A stretch of DNA of 64,000 nt from Rhabdothermincola sediminis (lineage in GTDB: Bacteria; Actinomycetota; Acidimicrobiia; Acidimicrobiales; Acidimicrobilacustridaceae). Below the pieces are notes generated by a model that saw only the letters and a list, made by a program, of their open reading frames with translations, was not told where the DNA came from and made no database searches. The stretch lies in contig NZ_JACFSZ010000003.1 of NCBI RefSeq assembly GCF_014805525.1, positions 182,382-246,381 on the forward strand, read 5' to 3'. Below are positions 1-8,241 of this stretch, piece after piece. Numbering within the stretch: the stretch's first letter is position 1; every line of letters starts with the position of its first letter. The position numbers and the translations under genes are program-made.

Positions 1-344
1 GCGTCGAGCAGCCGCTGGCGGTTCTGCCGGTCGTCCCAGCCCTCATAGCGGCCCTACGCGGTGAAGCCGGGAGTGGTGGGGTGGGGGTCCACCGTTGAGG
101 TGGGGGCCTCCGTGGATCTCGCGACTGCTCGACGGTCCGAGAGTCGGGAGGCCCCGGTGGTCGACGGTAGTTGCGGTGCGGTGTGGAAAATGGTTCGGCG
201 CGCCCGGGTTCGAGGTGCTGTCGGTCGACGCTGACGGCGAAGGTGCCGTCCGTGGTGTGGATCACTACTGCCCGCGGGCGCTTCCCCACCCGCCCCTGGT
301 CGAACTGTGCTGGGAGAGGACCGCTCGGCGAGCGACTCACCAGA
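1..344. other. Edge region without a convincing gene
   Basis: No intact gene could be supported here. On the plus strand around 185-250 a short stretch reads WFGAPGFEVLSVDADGEG, which resembles the start of ISL3-family transposases. The similarity fades after about 25 residues, no zinc-ribbon cysteines follow, and the frame changes. On the minus strand one frame stays open from about 705 to the left edge. Left of about 400 its codons (CGA, AGG, ACA, AGT) are unlike those of neighbouring genes, so it is probably not translated. The stretch looks like eroded sequence, possibly an old transposase fragment. Confidence 0.3.
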
Positions 345-705
345 TCAGCCGGTGTAGCGGGGATTCGCCGTGCACTCCTCGCCGCGGCGTTCGCCCTCAC
401 GTCATCTCGAGCCGTCGTCGTCGATCCCGTGGTCGTGGTCGTGGACCCACCCCCGGTGCTCGTGGTGGTGGGCTCCACGCTCGTGGTCGTGGTCGGCTCG
501 GTCGTCGTGGTGGTGCTCGACGACGTCGTGGTCGTGGTCGGGTAGATGTCCGTCGTCGGGTAGATATCGTTCGCCAGAGGGATCGCCTGGGGGTTGGGGT
601 CCTTCAGCACATCCGCGTGCGCGAGCGCCGCCGACGCACTCACTCCGAAGCTGAGCAGCGCACGAACATGCGCCGACTCATCCGCCCGTTCAGGTAGGCG
701 TTCAC
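345..705 (-). pseudogene. Frame-disrupted Thr-rich secreted protein
   Basis: Read on the minus strand, 708-669 encodes LVNAYLNGRMSRRMFVR, the typical N-terminal stretch before an export signal. Its hydrophobic continuation LLSFGVSASAALAHADVL lies in the next frame (about 672-610), so one base appears lost or gained near 668-672. The mature part then reads IYPTTDIYPTTTT and becomes almost pure Thr/Ser with Glu-Pro (570-400). A third frame supplies an end, TANPRYTG and stop at 345-347. The same PRYTG ending occurs in the secreted protein at 5405-5950. Export and Thr-rich character are clear from sequence. Whether this is a dead gene, programmed frameshifting or sequence error cannot be decided here. 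Confidence 0.4.
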
Positions 706-835
706 CAACTGCTCACGAGACGCCCACGAACTATGACCGTCCGGCTCGATGCGGTCGGCGAGCCGGATCCCGCGGCCCACAGCACGGTGAGGCGCATCGC
801 CATGCTCCAGCAGCTTCGCCGGCGGTGGCCGCGCC

Positions 836-841
836 TACACT
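836..841 (+). promoter_or_regulatory. -10 box TACACT, leaderless glgX transcript
   Basis: TACACT is followed by eight bases and then the GTG chosen as the glgX start. There is no ribosome-binding site in front of that GTG. A TANNNT hexamer 6-9 nt before a start codon is the signature of leaderless transcripts in actinobacteria, and it recurs at many genes in this window. Confidence 0.45.
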
Positions 842-849
842 CCGCCGCT

Positions 850-2976
850 GTGGAGGTCTGGCCTGGGGAGCCCTTCCCTCTGGGGGCCACGTTCGACGGC
901 GCGGGGACGAACTTCTCCATCTTCTCCGAGGTGGCGGAGCGGGTCGAGCTCTGCTTGTTCGACGACGATGGCCACGAAGAGCGCCTGGATCTGCCCGAGG
1001 TCACCGCGTTCATCCATCACGGCTACCTGCCCGGCATCCAACCCGGACAGCGCTACGGATTCCGGGTCCACGGGCCATGGGCGCCGGAGGAAGGCTCACT
1101 GGCCAACCCGGCCAAGCTGCTGATCGACCCGTACGCCAAGGCGGTCGAGGGCCAGGTGGACTGGGCCGAGGCGGTGTTCCCCTTCCTCGGCGACCCCCAC
1201 GCCAACGAGCCCTCGCACGCCGACAGCGCACCGTTCGTCCCGAAGTCGGTGGTGATCAGCCCGTACTTCGACTGGAGCGACGATCGCCACCCGCGCACCC
1301 CCTGGCACGAGACGGTCGTCTACGAGACCCATGTCAAGGGCTTGACGTGGCGGCACCCGGAGGTCCGAGAGGAGCTCCGGGGCACCTACCTCGGCCTGTG
1401 CAGCCGACCGGTCATCGATCACCTGAAGAAGCTTGGCGTCACCGCCGTCGAGCTGATGCCCGTCCACCAGTTCGTCCACGACCATCGGCTGGAGCAGCTC
1501 GGGCTGCGCAACTACTGGGGTTACAACTCGATCGCCTTCCTCGCCCCGCACAACGAGTACGCGGTGTACGGCCAGCGCGGCCACCAGGTGCAGGAGTTCA
1601 AGCAGATGGTCAAGATCCTGCACGCCGAAGGCATCGAGGTGATCCTCGATGTCGTCTACAACCACACCGCCGAGGGGAACCACCTCGGGCCCATGCTGTC
1701 GCTGAAGGGCGCGGACAACGCCGCCTACTACCGGCTCGACCCTGCGGACCGGCGCCGCTACGTCGATTACACCGGCACCGGGAACAGCCTCAACATGCGG
1801 CACCCCCACGTGCTACAGCTCATCATGGACAGCCTCCGCTACTGGGTGCTCGAGATGCATGTCGACGGCTTCCGCTTCGACCTCGCCGCCACTCTGGCGC
1901 GCGAGCTGCACGACGTCGACAAGCTGTCGGCCTTCTTCGACCTGATCCAGCAGGACCCGGTCGTCAGCCAGGTGAAGCTCATCGCCGAGCCGTGGGACGT
2001 GGGCGAGGGTGGCTACCAGGTGGGGAACTTCCCTCCGTTGTGGTCGGAGTGGAACGGGCGCTACCGCGACGAGGTCCGAGACTTCTGGCGGGGCGTCGAC
2101 AACACCGTGGCGGAGTTCGCGTACCGATTCACCGGCTCCAGCGACCTGTACGAGTCCAACGGTCGCACCCCGTCGGCGAGCATCAACTTCGTCACCTGCC
2201 ACGACGGATTCACCCTCGCCGACCTGGTCTCCTACAACGACAAGCACAACGAGGCCAACGGCGAGGACAACCGCGACGGCACCGACGACAACCGGTCGTG
2301 GAACTGCGGTGTCGAAGGCCCGACCGACGACCCGGAGGTGATCGCCCTCCGGCGCCGGCAGCGCCGCAACCTGCTGGCCACGTTGATGCTCTCGCAGGGC
2401 GTGCCCATGCTGCTGGGAGGTGACGAGATCGGCCGGACCCAGCAGGGCAACAACAACGCCTACGCCCAGGACAGCGCCCTCTCCTGGTACGACTGGGAAC
2501 ACGCCGACGAAGCATTCCTGCACTTCACCCGGGCACTGATCCGGTTGCGCTCGGAGCACCCCGTCTTCCGCCGACCGCGCTTCTTCCAAGGCCGGGCGAT
2601 CCAAGGCGAAGACGTCGACGACATCGGCTGGTTCACCCCAGAGGGCACGACCATGACCGAGGCCGACTGGTCGGCCGGCTTCGCCAGGGCCTTGGCGGTG
2701 TTCCTCAACGGGGACGCCATCCCGGCCCGGACCCCGCGAGGGGAGCCGGTGCGTGACGACAGCTTCTACGTGCTGTTCAACGCCTCCGACGACGCGCTCG
2801 AGTTCACCCTGCCCGACCCGAGCTACGGCGAGCACTGGGTCAAGGTGCTCGACACCTTTGAGGACGCCATGAAGCACACCTTCCCCCGCCCCGACGGGGA
2901 GGCCGCCAAAGCCGGGGAGTCGGTGACGGTGCGAGCCCGTTCGGTGGTGCTGCTCCGCCGGGTCGACGGTGCCTGA
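850..2976 (+). CDS. glgX: Glycogen debranching enzyme GlgX (GH13)
   Basis: Hydrolyses alpha-1,6 branch points of glycogen or maltodextrin in the cytoplasm. The protein has 708 residues, normal for GlgX/TreX. An N-terminal carbohydrate-binding module (PFPLGATFDGAGTNFSIFSE) precedes the GH13 barrel. Catalytic signatures are visible: DVVYNHTAEG (region I), DGFRFD with nucleophile D344, IAEPWD with acid E380, and NFVTCHD with D452. The GTG start gives VEVWPGEPFPLG, the usual N-terminus of the family. Two in-frame ATGs at 733 and 802 would add unconserved residues. treY follows after 2 bp, so the two are translationally coupled. GlgX would trim branches and supply linear maltodextrins to TreY. Confidence 0.93.
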   Translation: MEVWPGEPFPLGATFDGAGTNFSIFSEVAERVELCLFDDDGHEERLDLPEVTAFIHHGYLPGIQPGQRYGFRVHGPWAPEEGSLANPAKLLIDPYAKAVEGQVDWAEAVFPFLGDPHANEPSHADSAPFVPKSVVISPYFDWSDDRHPRTPWHETVVYETHVKGLTWRHPEVREELRGTYLGLCSRPVIDHLKKLGVTAVELMPVHQFVHDHRLEQLGLRNYWGYNSIAFLAPHNEYAVYGQRGHQVQEFKQMVKILHAEGIEVILDVVYNHTAEGNHLGPMLSLKGADNAAYYRLDPADRRRYVDYTGTGNSLNMRHPHVLQLIMDSLRYWVLEMHVDGFRFDLAATLARELHDVDKLSAFFDLIQQDPVVSQVKLIAEPWDVGEGGYQVGNFPPLWSEWNGRYRDEVRDFWRGVDNTVAEFAYRFTGSSDLYESNGRTPSASINFVTCHDGFTLADLVSYNDKHNEANGEDNRDGTDDNRSWNCGVEGPTDDPEVIALRRRQRRNLLATLMLSQGVPMLLGGDEIGRTQQGNNNAYAQDSALSWYDWEHADEAFLHFTRALIRLRSEHPVFRRPRFFQGRAIQGEDVDDIGWFTPEGTTMTEADWSAGFARALAVFLNGDAIPARTPRGEPVRDDSFYVLFNASDDALEFTLPDPSYGEHWVKVLDTFEDAMKHTFPRPDGEAAKAGESVTVRARSVVLLRRVDGA

Positions 2977-2978
2977 GC

Positions 2979-5363
2979 GTGCCGCGGGCTCCGGTCGCCA
3001 CCTACCGGGTCCAGCTCGGTCCGGCGTTCACCCTGGATGACGCCGCGGCGCTCGTTCCCTACCTCGCCGAGCTCGGTGTCAGCCACCTGTACACCTCGCC
3101 GATCGCGGAGGCCGAGCTCGGCAGCCCTCACGGCTACGACGTGGTCGACCACCACCGGGTCCGAGCCGAGCTCGGCGGCGAGCCGGCGCTACGCCGGCTG
3201 TGGGCGGCGCTACTGGCCCACGAGATGGGCCAGGTCGTCGACCTGGTCCCGAACCACATGTCGATCGCCACCCACCGGAACCGGTGGTGGTGGAGCCTCC
3301 TCGAGGACGGCATCCACAGCCGCTATGCCAGCTACTTCGACGTCGATTGGGATGCGCCCGGGGCCCGGGGACGGGTGGTGCTGCCGTTCCTGGGGCTACC
3401 ACTGCGCGACGCCGTCGAGCAGGGCGCGCTGGTGGCCTGGTCACCTCCCGGTGAAGCCCGGTTCACGCTCCGCCACGGGCAGCGCACCTGGCCGGTCGCC
3501 GATTCGTCGCTCGGAATGGTGGGCCTGGCACCGGGTGACTGCCCCGAGCGGATCGCCGAGGCGGTGCAGACCGCCAACCGCCATCCCACCCTCCTGCTCG
3601 AGCTGGCGGACAGCCAGCACTACGAGCTGGTCGAATGGCGGGCACGCGAGCGACGGCTGAACTACCGGCGCTTCGCCGACATCGACAGCCTCGCCGCGGT
3701 GCGCGTCGACCAGGCACCCGTCTTCGCCGACGTGCACCGGCTGCTGGCGGGCTGGATGCACGACGACCTCGCGAGCCGCGCGGTGCAGGGTGTGCGGGTC
3801 GACCACGTCGACGGGATCGCCGACCCTGGCGCCTACCTCGACCGGCTCCGTGAGCTGGTCGGCGATCGATGGGTGGTAGTGGAAAAGATCCTGGCGGCGG
3901 CTGAGCGGCTGCCGGCCTCCTGGGCGGTGGCGGGCACCACCGGTTACGACACCGCGGCCCGGCTCACCCGGCTGTTCGTCGAGCCCGCGGCCGAAGCGGA
4001 GCTGGTGGAGCTGGCCCGCGCCGCCGAGCCGAGGGAGCGGACCTGGGAGGGCTGCGTGGCGGCGGCCAAGCGAGAGCTGGCCACCGGGGCGCTGCGTCCG
4101 GAAGCCGAACGCGCCGCTCGGGCCCTGGCCGGTGATCCACCAGCACGCGACCTCACCGCGACGCTCGACCAGGTCATCGAGGATGCCGTGGCCCTCCGCA
4201 CCTACCGGCGCTACGGCGCGCCACACCACCAGCCGGCCTATGCAGTGCGCTTCGCGCAGCTCACCGCGCCACTGTCCGCCAAGGCCATCGAGGACACCGC
4301 GTTCTACCGTTGGCTGCCCCTCGTGGCCTTGAACGAGGTCGGCAACGACCCCGCCCGGTTCGGAGCCGACGCTCCCGCCATCCACGACGAGGCGGTGCGG
4401 TCGGCGGCCGCGCACCCGCTCGGCATGTCGACGATCTCGACCCACGACACCAAATGGAGCGCGGACGCCAGGTTGCGCCTGGCGCTGGTCTCCCACGATG
4501 TGCAGGGATGGCGGGAGGTGGTGACGGCATGGTCGGCGCACAACCGCCGGCATCGAACCGGGACGCTCCCCGACCAGGCGATCGAATACCTCTACTACCA
4601 GGCCCTGGTGGCGGCCTGGCCCATCGATCGGGCACGGACGACCACCTACCTGGTGAAGGCAGCACGGGAACGTAGACGGCACACCTCCTGGACGAACCCC
4701 GACGAGCGCTACGAAACCGCACTGCGCCGATTCGTCGATGGCACGCTCGGCGATCCGGCGTTCACCTCCTCGCTGGCGGCGTTCGTGGCCCGTCTCGACC
4801 CGGCCGCCCGCGCACTCGGACTGGCCCAGGTCACGCTCCTGCTCACCATGCCCGGGGTGCCCGACCTCTACCAGGGCGACGAGCTGTGGAACCACTCGCT
4901 GGTCGACCCCGACAACCGCCGACCCGTCGACTTCGAGGAGCGCCGCCGGGCACTGCGCGACGCGACTTCGAGCGATCCAGCCCTGTGGTGGGGCGAGGCG
5001 GGCGACCGGGTCGGCGACGGTCCCGGGCTGGCGAAGATCGGCGTCATCAACCAGCTCCTGCGGCTCCGGCGCGCCAGGCCCGATCTGTTCGACGAGCACG
5101 CGGGCTACACACCGCTGCCGCTCTCCGGTCCGGAGGCCGGGAAGCTGATCGCGTTCGCTCGAGCGGAAGCGCTGGTGGTGGTGGTGCGGCGCGCCCCCGT
5201 CGACCCCGGGTCCCGAAACTCGCCCGACGCCACCGTCGAGCTCCCGGCGGGTCGCTGGCGCGACGTGCTCGGCGGCTGGCGCGGGCCTGGCGGACGCACA
5301 CCGGTCTCCGAGCTGCACGACCCGCTCCCCTCGGCCGCGCTCATCCGGGCGGACGGCCCTTGA
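2979..5363 (+). CDS. treY: Maltooligosyltrehalose synthase TreY (GH13)
   Basis: Converts the reducing-end alpha-1,4 bond of maltodextrins into alpha,alpha-1,1, giving maltooligosyl-trehalose. It has 794 residues, a full-length TreY. Signatures are VPNHMSI after D88, GVRVDHVDGIADP with nucleophile D275, VVVEKI with acid E302, and STHDTK. The start is a GTG 2 bp after the glgX stop (TGAGCGTG). The usual partner TreZ, which releases trehalose, is not adjacent; a secreted protein follows instead. With TreS and GlgE encoded nearby, the cell appears able to move carbon between trehalose and alpha-glucan in both directions. Confidence 0.93.
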   Translation: MPRAPVATYRVQLGPAFTLDDAAALVPYLAELGVSHLYTSPIAEAELGSPHGYDVVDHHRVRAELGGEPALRRLWAALLAHEMGQVVDLVPNHMSIATHRNRWWWSLLEDGIHSRYASYFDVDWDAPGARGRVVLPFLGLPLRDAVEQGALVAWSPPGEARFTLRHGQRTWPVADSSLGMVGLAPGDCPERIAEAVQTANRHPTLLLELADSQHYELVEWRARERRLNYRRFADIDSLAAVRVDQAPVFADVHRLLAGWMHDDLASRAVQGVRVDHVDGIADPGAYLDRLRELVGDRWVVVEKILAAAERLPASWAVAGTTGYDTAARLTRLFVEPAAEAELVELARAAEPRERTWEGCVAAAKRELATGALRPEAERAARALAGDPPARDLTATLDQVIEDAVALRTYRRYGAPHHQPAYAVRFAQLTAPLSAKAIEDTAFYRWLPLVALNEVGNDPARFGADAPAIHDEAVRSAAAHPLGMSTISTHDTKWSADARLRLALVSHDVQGWREVVTAWSAHNRRHRTGTLPDQAIEYLYYQALVAAWPIDRARTTTYLVKAARERRRHTSWTNPDERYETALRRFVDGTLGDPAFTSSLAAFVARLDPAARALGLAQVTLLLTMPGVPDLYQGDELWNHSLVDPDNRRPVDFEERRRALRDATSSDPALWWGEAGDRVGDGPGLAKIGVINQLLRLRRARPDLFDEHAGYTPLPLSGPEAGKLIAFARAEALVVVVRRAPVDPGSRNSPDATVELPAGRWRDVLGGWRGPGGRTPVSELHDPLPSAALIRADGP

Positions 5364-5404
5364 TGGACCAGCCTCGGACATCCCTGGACCAAGGAGACAT
5401 GACC

Positions 5405-5950
5405 ATGAAGAAGACGATCGCACTGGTGGCCGCCACGGCAGCGCTGGTGCTCGGCGCCGCCGCGACACCGGCGTCGGCAGGCCCCCGGTTGAGCATCACC
5501 GTGGTCAAGACCGTCGGCACCACCCCCGGCGTGTGCGGGACCGAGAGCGCGATCACCGTGGCTCCCGGCACGACCGTGTACTACTGCTACACGGTCACCA
5601 ACGATTCGGAGGTCACCTTCGGCGTCCACACCCTCACCGACGACAAGGAGGGGACGCTGCTCAACGCCGCGGACTACAACCTCCTGCCCGGGGCGTCCGT
5701 GAACACGGTCACCCTCGGCCTCACCGTCGACGCGGTGATCACCACCACCACCACCAACACGGCCACGTGGGAGGCCTGCTACGAGCTGCCGATCCCGGCG
5801 GGACGGACGTCCCAGGGGACCGTGCAATCCCTGTGCACCGAGGGCACGGCATCCGCCACGGTCACCGTGCAGGCACCGACGACCACCACCGCGCCCTCCA
5901 CCACCACCATCCAGGCCGCAGCCCTCACGACACCCCGTTACACCGGCTGA
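5405..5950 (+). CDS. Small secreted protein with Thr-rich tail, PRYTG end
   Basis: 181 residues. A classical signal peptide (MKKTIALVAATAALVLGAAA, cleavage near ASA-G) is followed by one beta-rich domain with four Cys (CGTES, YYCYTVTN, EACYELP, SLCTEG). It resembles the conserved-repeat (DUF11-like) modules of surface proteins: YYCYTVTN is the typical central strand. The tail is Thr-rich (TTTTAPSTTT) and the last residues are TTPRYTG. The start ATG at 5405 is chosen because AAGGAG lies 8 bp upstream; the ATG at 5399 is only 2 bp from it. There is no LPxTG anchor or membrane helix. Function unknown; probably extracellular. Confidence 0.75.
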   Translation: MKKTIALVAATAALVLGAAATPASAGPRLSITVVKTVGTTPGVCGTESAITVAPGTTVYYCYTVTNDSEVTFGVHTLTDDKEGTLLNAADYNLLPGASVNTVTLGLTVDAVITTTTTNTATWEACYELPIPAGRTSQGTVQSLCTEGTASATVTVQAPTTTTAPSTTTIQAAALTTPRYTG

Positions 5951-5982
5951 GCCACGAGCCCATCGCGTCGTAGTCTCGGGCG

Positions 5983-7218
5983 GTGCCCGCGGCCACGACG
6001 CCCGCAGACCCGACCGTGCCGACGACCCCCCGGGCGACCGGGGGGTCGTCGCGTTGGGCCTGGCTGGTGCTGCTGTTGATCGCGATGCGGGTCGTCTCAG
6101 TCGTGGCGGTGCTGCACAGCGGCGTGGAGGAGGAGTTCTCGATCCTCGGAGGCGACGCCCTCCGCTACGAGACCATCGCCCGCTCGGACGGTCGACCGTA
6201 CCGGGACTTCGAGGTGGAGTACCCACCGGTCACGGTGGTGGCGATCGAGCTGGTGGTCGGCCACGATCACCTCGACACCCTGACCCGCCTGGCCGTGAGC
6301 CAGCTCGTCCTCGACCTGGCCGTCGCGGCGCTCGTCGGCTGGGGGTGGGGGCGGCGCAGCGCCGTCACCTACCTCCTGCTCGGCACCCCTATGGTGCTCT
6401 TCCCGTTCCCCTACCTGCGGATCGATCTGGTGTCCGTGCTGCTCGCCATGCTCGGCCTGGCGCTGCTCCGACGGGCACACGAGCCCTCGGCAGGCGCATC
6501 GCTCGCCGTCGCCGCGCTGGCCAAGCTGTGGCCGCTGGCCGTCGCCCCCCGGCTGCTGGTCGAGCGCCGCTGGCGAGCCTTGGCGGCCGCCGCGGTGGTG
6601 GGTGGCATCGGCACCGCCGTGTGGCTCGGGCTGGGCGGCATCGACGGTGTCGAGCAGGTGGTGAGCTACCGGGGGGCCAGGGGCTGGCAGATCGAGAGCC
6701 TCCCGGGAGCCGTGCTGCACCTGCTCGATCCCTCCACTAGCCGACTCGAGCAGGGCGCGTGGCGCACCGGCGCGCCGATGCCAGGCTGGAGCCGCCCGCT
6801 GCTCACCCTCGCATCCCTGAGCACGATCGCCGCCGCGTGGTGGCTCGCCGGCCGCGGCACCGACCGCTCCCCGAGGGTCGTCGACGGCGTGGCCCCCCTC
6901 GCCGCAGTGGTCGGCCTGCTCGTGTTCTCCCCCATCATCTCGCCGCAGTACGTCCTGTGGCTCATGCCGTTCGTGGCCATCGCGGCCGCGCACGGCGAGC
7001 GGGTGCTGGGATGGCTGGGCCTCGCGCTGAGCGCGCTCACGACCTTCATCCTGGCCAGCATCCACGCCCAGATCGAGGGCCGGCTGTACGCGATGCTCCC
7101 CATCCTGGTGCGCAACGGGCTCCTCGTCGCCATGCTGATCATCGCGCTGCGCACGTTGAGCGAGCGCAGCGCGAGCCGAGCCGCCGAGCCCGGGGTCAGA
7201 TCCAGCCTTTCCGCTTGA
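5983..7218 (+). CDS. GT-C type membrane glycosyltransferase (DUF2029-like)
   Basis: 411 residues with about nine hydrophobic helices (first near WAWLVLLLIAMRVVSVVAVL) and an early acidic loop (ILGGDALRYE, DFEVEYPPVTV). This is the architecture of polyprenol-phosphate-dependent GT-C enzymes related to DUF2029/GT87 mannosyl- and arabinosyltransferases. FSPIISPQYVLWLMPF near residue 310 is the typical C-terminal loop. TAGTCT lies six bases before the GTG start, so the mRNA is probably leaderless. The 3' end overlaps the convergent corA by 23 bp. The sugar and acceptor cannot be inferred; envelope glycan synthesis is likely. Confidence 0.7.
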   Translation: MPAATTPADPTVPTTPRATGGSSRWAWLVLLLIAMRVVSVVAVLHSGVEEEFSILGGDALRYETIARSDGRPYRDFEVEYPPVTVVAIELVVGHDHLDTLTRLAVSQLVLDLAVAALVGWGWGRRSAVTYLLLGTPMVLFPFPYLRIDLVSVLLAMLGLALLRRAHEPSAGASLAVAALAKLWPLAVAPRLLVERRWRALAAAAVVGGIGTAVWLGLGGIDGVEQVVSYRGARGWQIESLPGAVLHLLDPSTSRLEQGAWRTGAPMPGWSRPLLTLASLSTIAAAWWLAGRGTDRSPRVVDGVAPLAAVVGLLVFSPIISPQYVLWLMPFVAIAAAHGERVLGWLGLALSALTTFILASIHAQIEGRLYAMLPILVRNGLLVAMLIIALRTLSERSASRAAEPGVRSSLSA

Positions 7219-8206
7219 AGTACGCGTACAGCCCCGCGGTCGTCACGAGCATGGTGCCCAGCGCGCCGAAGTAGCCGTAGCGCCATTCGAGCTCAGGCAT
7301 GTTGCGGAAGTTCATGCCGTAGATGCCGGCTATCAGTGTGGCCACGATGAGGATGGCACCCCAGCCGCTCGTCTTCTTCATGACGTCATTGGTGCGGTTC
7401 GCGACCAGCGCGAGGTGGGCGTCCACGATGTTGCCGAGCAGCTCCCGCTGGGTGTCGATCTCGTCGACGACCCGCAGGAGGTGGTCGAGCACGTCCTGGA
7501 AGTAGAGGATCGCCCGATCCTCGATCCAGGGGATCTCGCGGCGCAGGATCACGAGCACCACCTCGCGCATCGGGACCACCTTGCGCCGCAGGGCGATGAG
7601 GGTACGGCGAATGTGGAGCAGCTCTCCTTGCAGCTCCCGGTCCAGGGCGGCGATCACCTGCTCGCCCGCTTCGGCCCCCCGGTCGTTCGAGTACGCCCGG
7701 AACAGGCTGGACTCGATCGAGGCGAGCCGGTCCTCCGCTCCCTCGACGGTGTCGAAGTAGCCGTCGACCATGTCGTCGAGCAGCGTGTACAGGAAGAACC
7801 CGACCCCGGCGCCGTCCCCGGAGGTGCGCTCGAAGCGCTCGACCGCCGGCCTCACGTCGAAGACCCGACCGGCCCCGTTCGGAGAACGAACGCTGACCAG
7901 CCAGTTCGGCCCGACGAACAGCTCGACCTCGGGGAGGTCCAGGGGGTCCTCGTCGTGGGCGTAGCCCACGAGGAAGGCGTGGGAGGGGTAGAGGTCGACC
8001 TTGGGTCGCTGGTTGCGGAACCGCACGTCGTCGACGGCGAGCGGGTGGAGGTCGAACTCGCCGGTGATGCAGGCCAGGTCGTCCTCCGTGGGTCCGACCA
8101 CGTCGACCCACACCAACTCCCCAGAACGGCCCACGTGGGAGGAGATCGCCTCGGGGGCGATCTGCTCCACCTGCTGGCCGCCGGTGAACACCCGGACCTC
8201 GAGCAC
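7196..8206 (-). CDS. corA: CorA family magnesium/cobalt channel
   Basis: 336 residues. A cytoplasmic alpha/beta domain (LEVRVFTGG to about residue 240) contains long helices (FFLYTLLDDMVDGYFDTVE; RELQGELLHIRRTLIALRRK). It ends in two transmembrane helices joined by the diagnostic YGMN loop (G297-M298-N299; IYGMNFRNMPE) and a basic C-terminus. CorA forms pentameric Mg2+ channels in the membrane. The GTG at 8206 is used because the protein then begins as CorA proteins do; upstream codons belong to the spacer. The MgtE-like gene lies 35 bp upstream on the same strand, so two unrelated Mg2+ transport families may be co-transcribed. Confidence 0.88.
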   Translation of the reverse strand: MLEVRVFTGGQQVEQIAPEAISSHVGRSGELVWVDVVGPTEDDLACITGEFDLHPLAVDDVRFRNQRPKVDLYPSHAFLVGYAHDEDPLDLPEVELFVGPNWLVSVRSPNGAGRVFDVRPAVERFERTSGDGAGVGFFLYTLLDDMVDGYFDTVEGAEDRLASIESSLFRAYSNDRGAEAGEQVIAALDRELQGELLHIRRTLIALRRKVVPMREVVLVILRREIPWIEDRAILYFQDVLDHLLRVVDEIDTQRELLGNIVDAHLALVANRTNDVMKKTSGWGAILIVATLIAGIYGMNFRNMPELEWRYGYFGALGTMLVTTAGLYAYFKRKGWI

Positions 8207-8241
8207 GACCCCATCCTGCCCCAGGTCGGGGCGGGGGATCG

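Noticed and set aside
185..345. ISL3 transposase gene
   Set aside because: Only about 25 residues look similar, no zinc ribbon or DDE domain follows, and no terminal repeats were found.
4886..5404. Long N-terminal extension of the secreted Thr-rich protein
   Set aside because: The frame runs antiphase through treY. The signal peptide and AAGGAG box mark the start at 5405.
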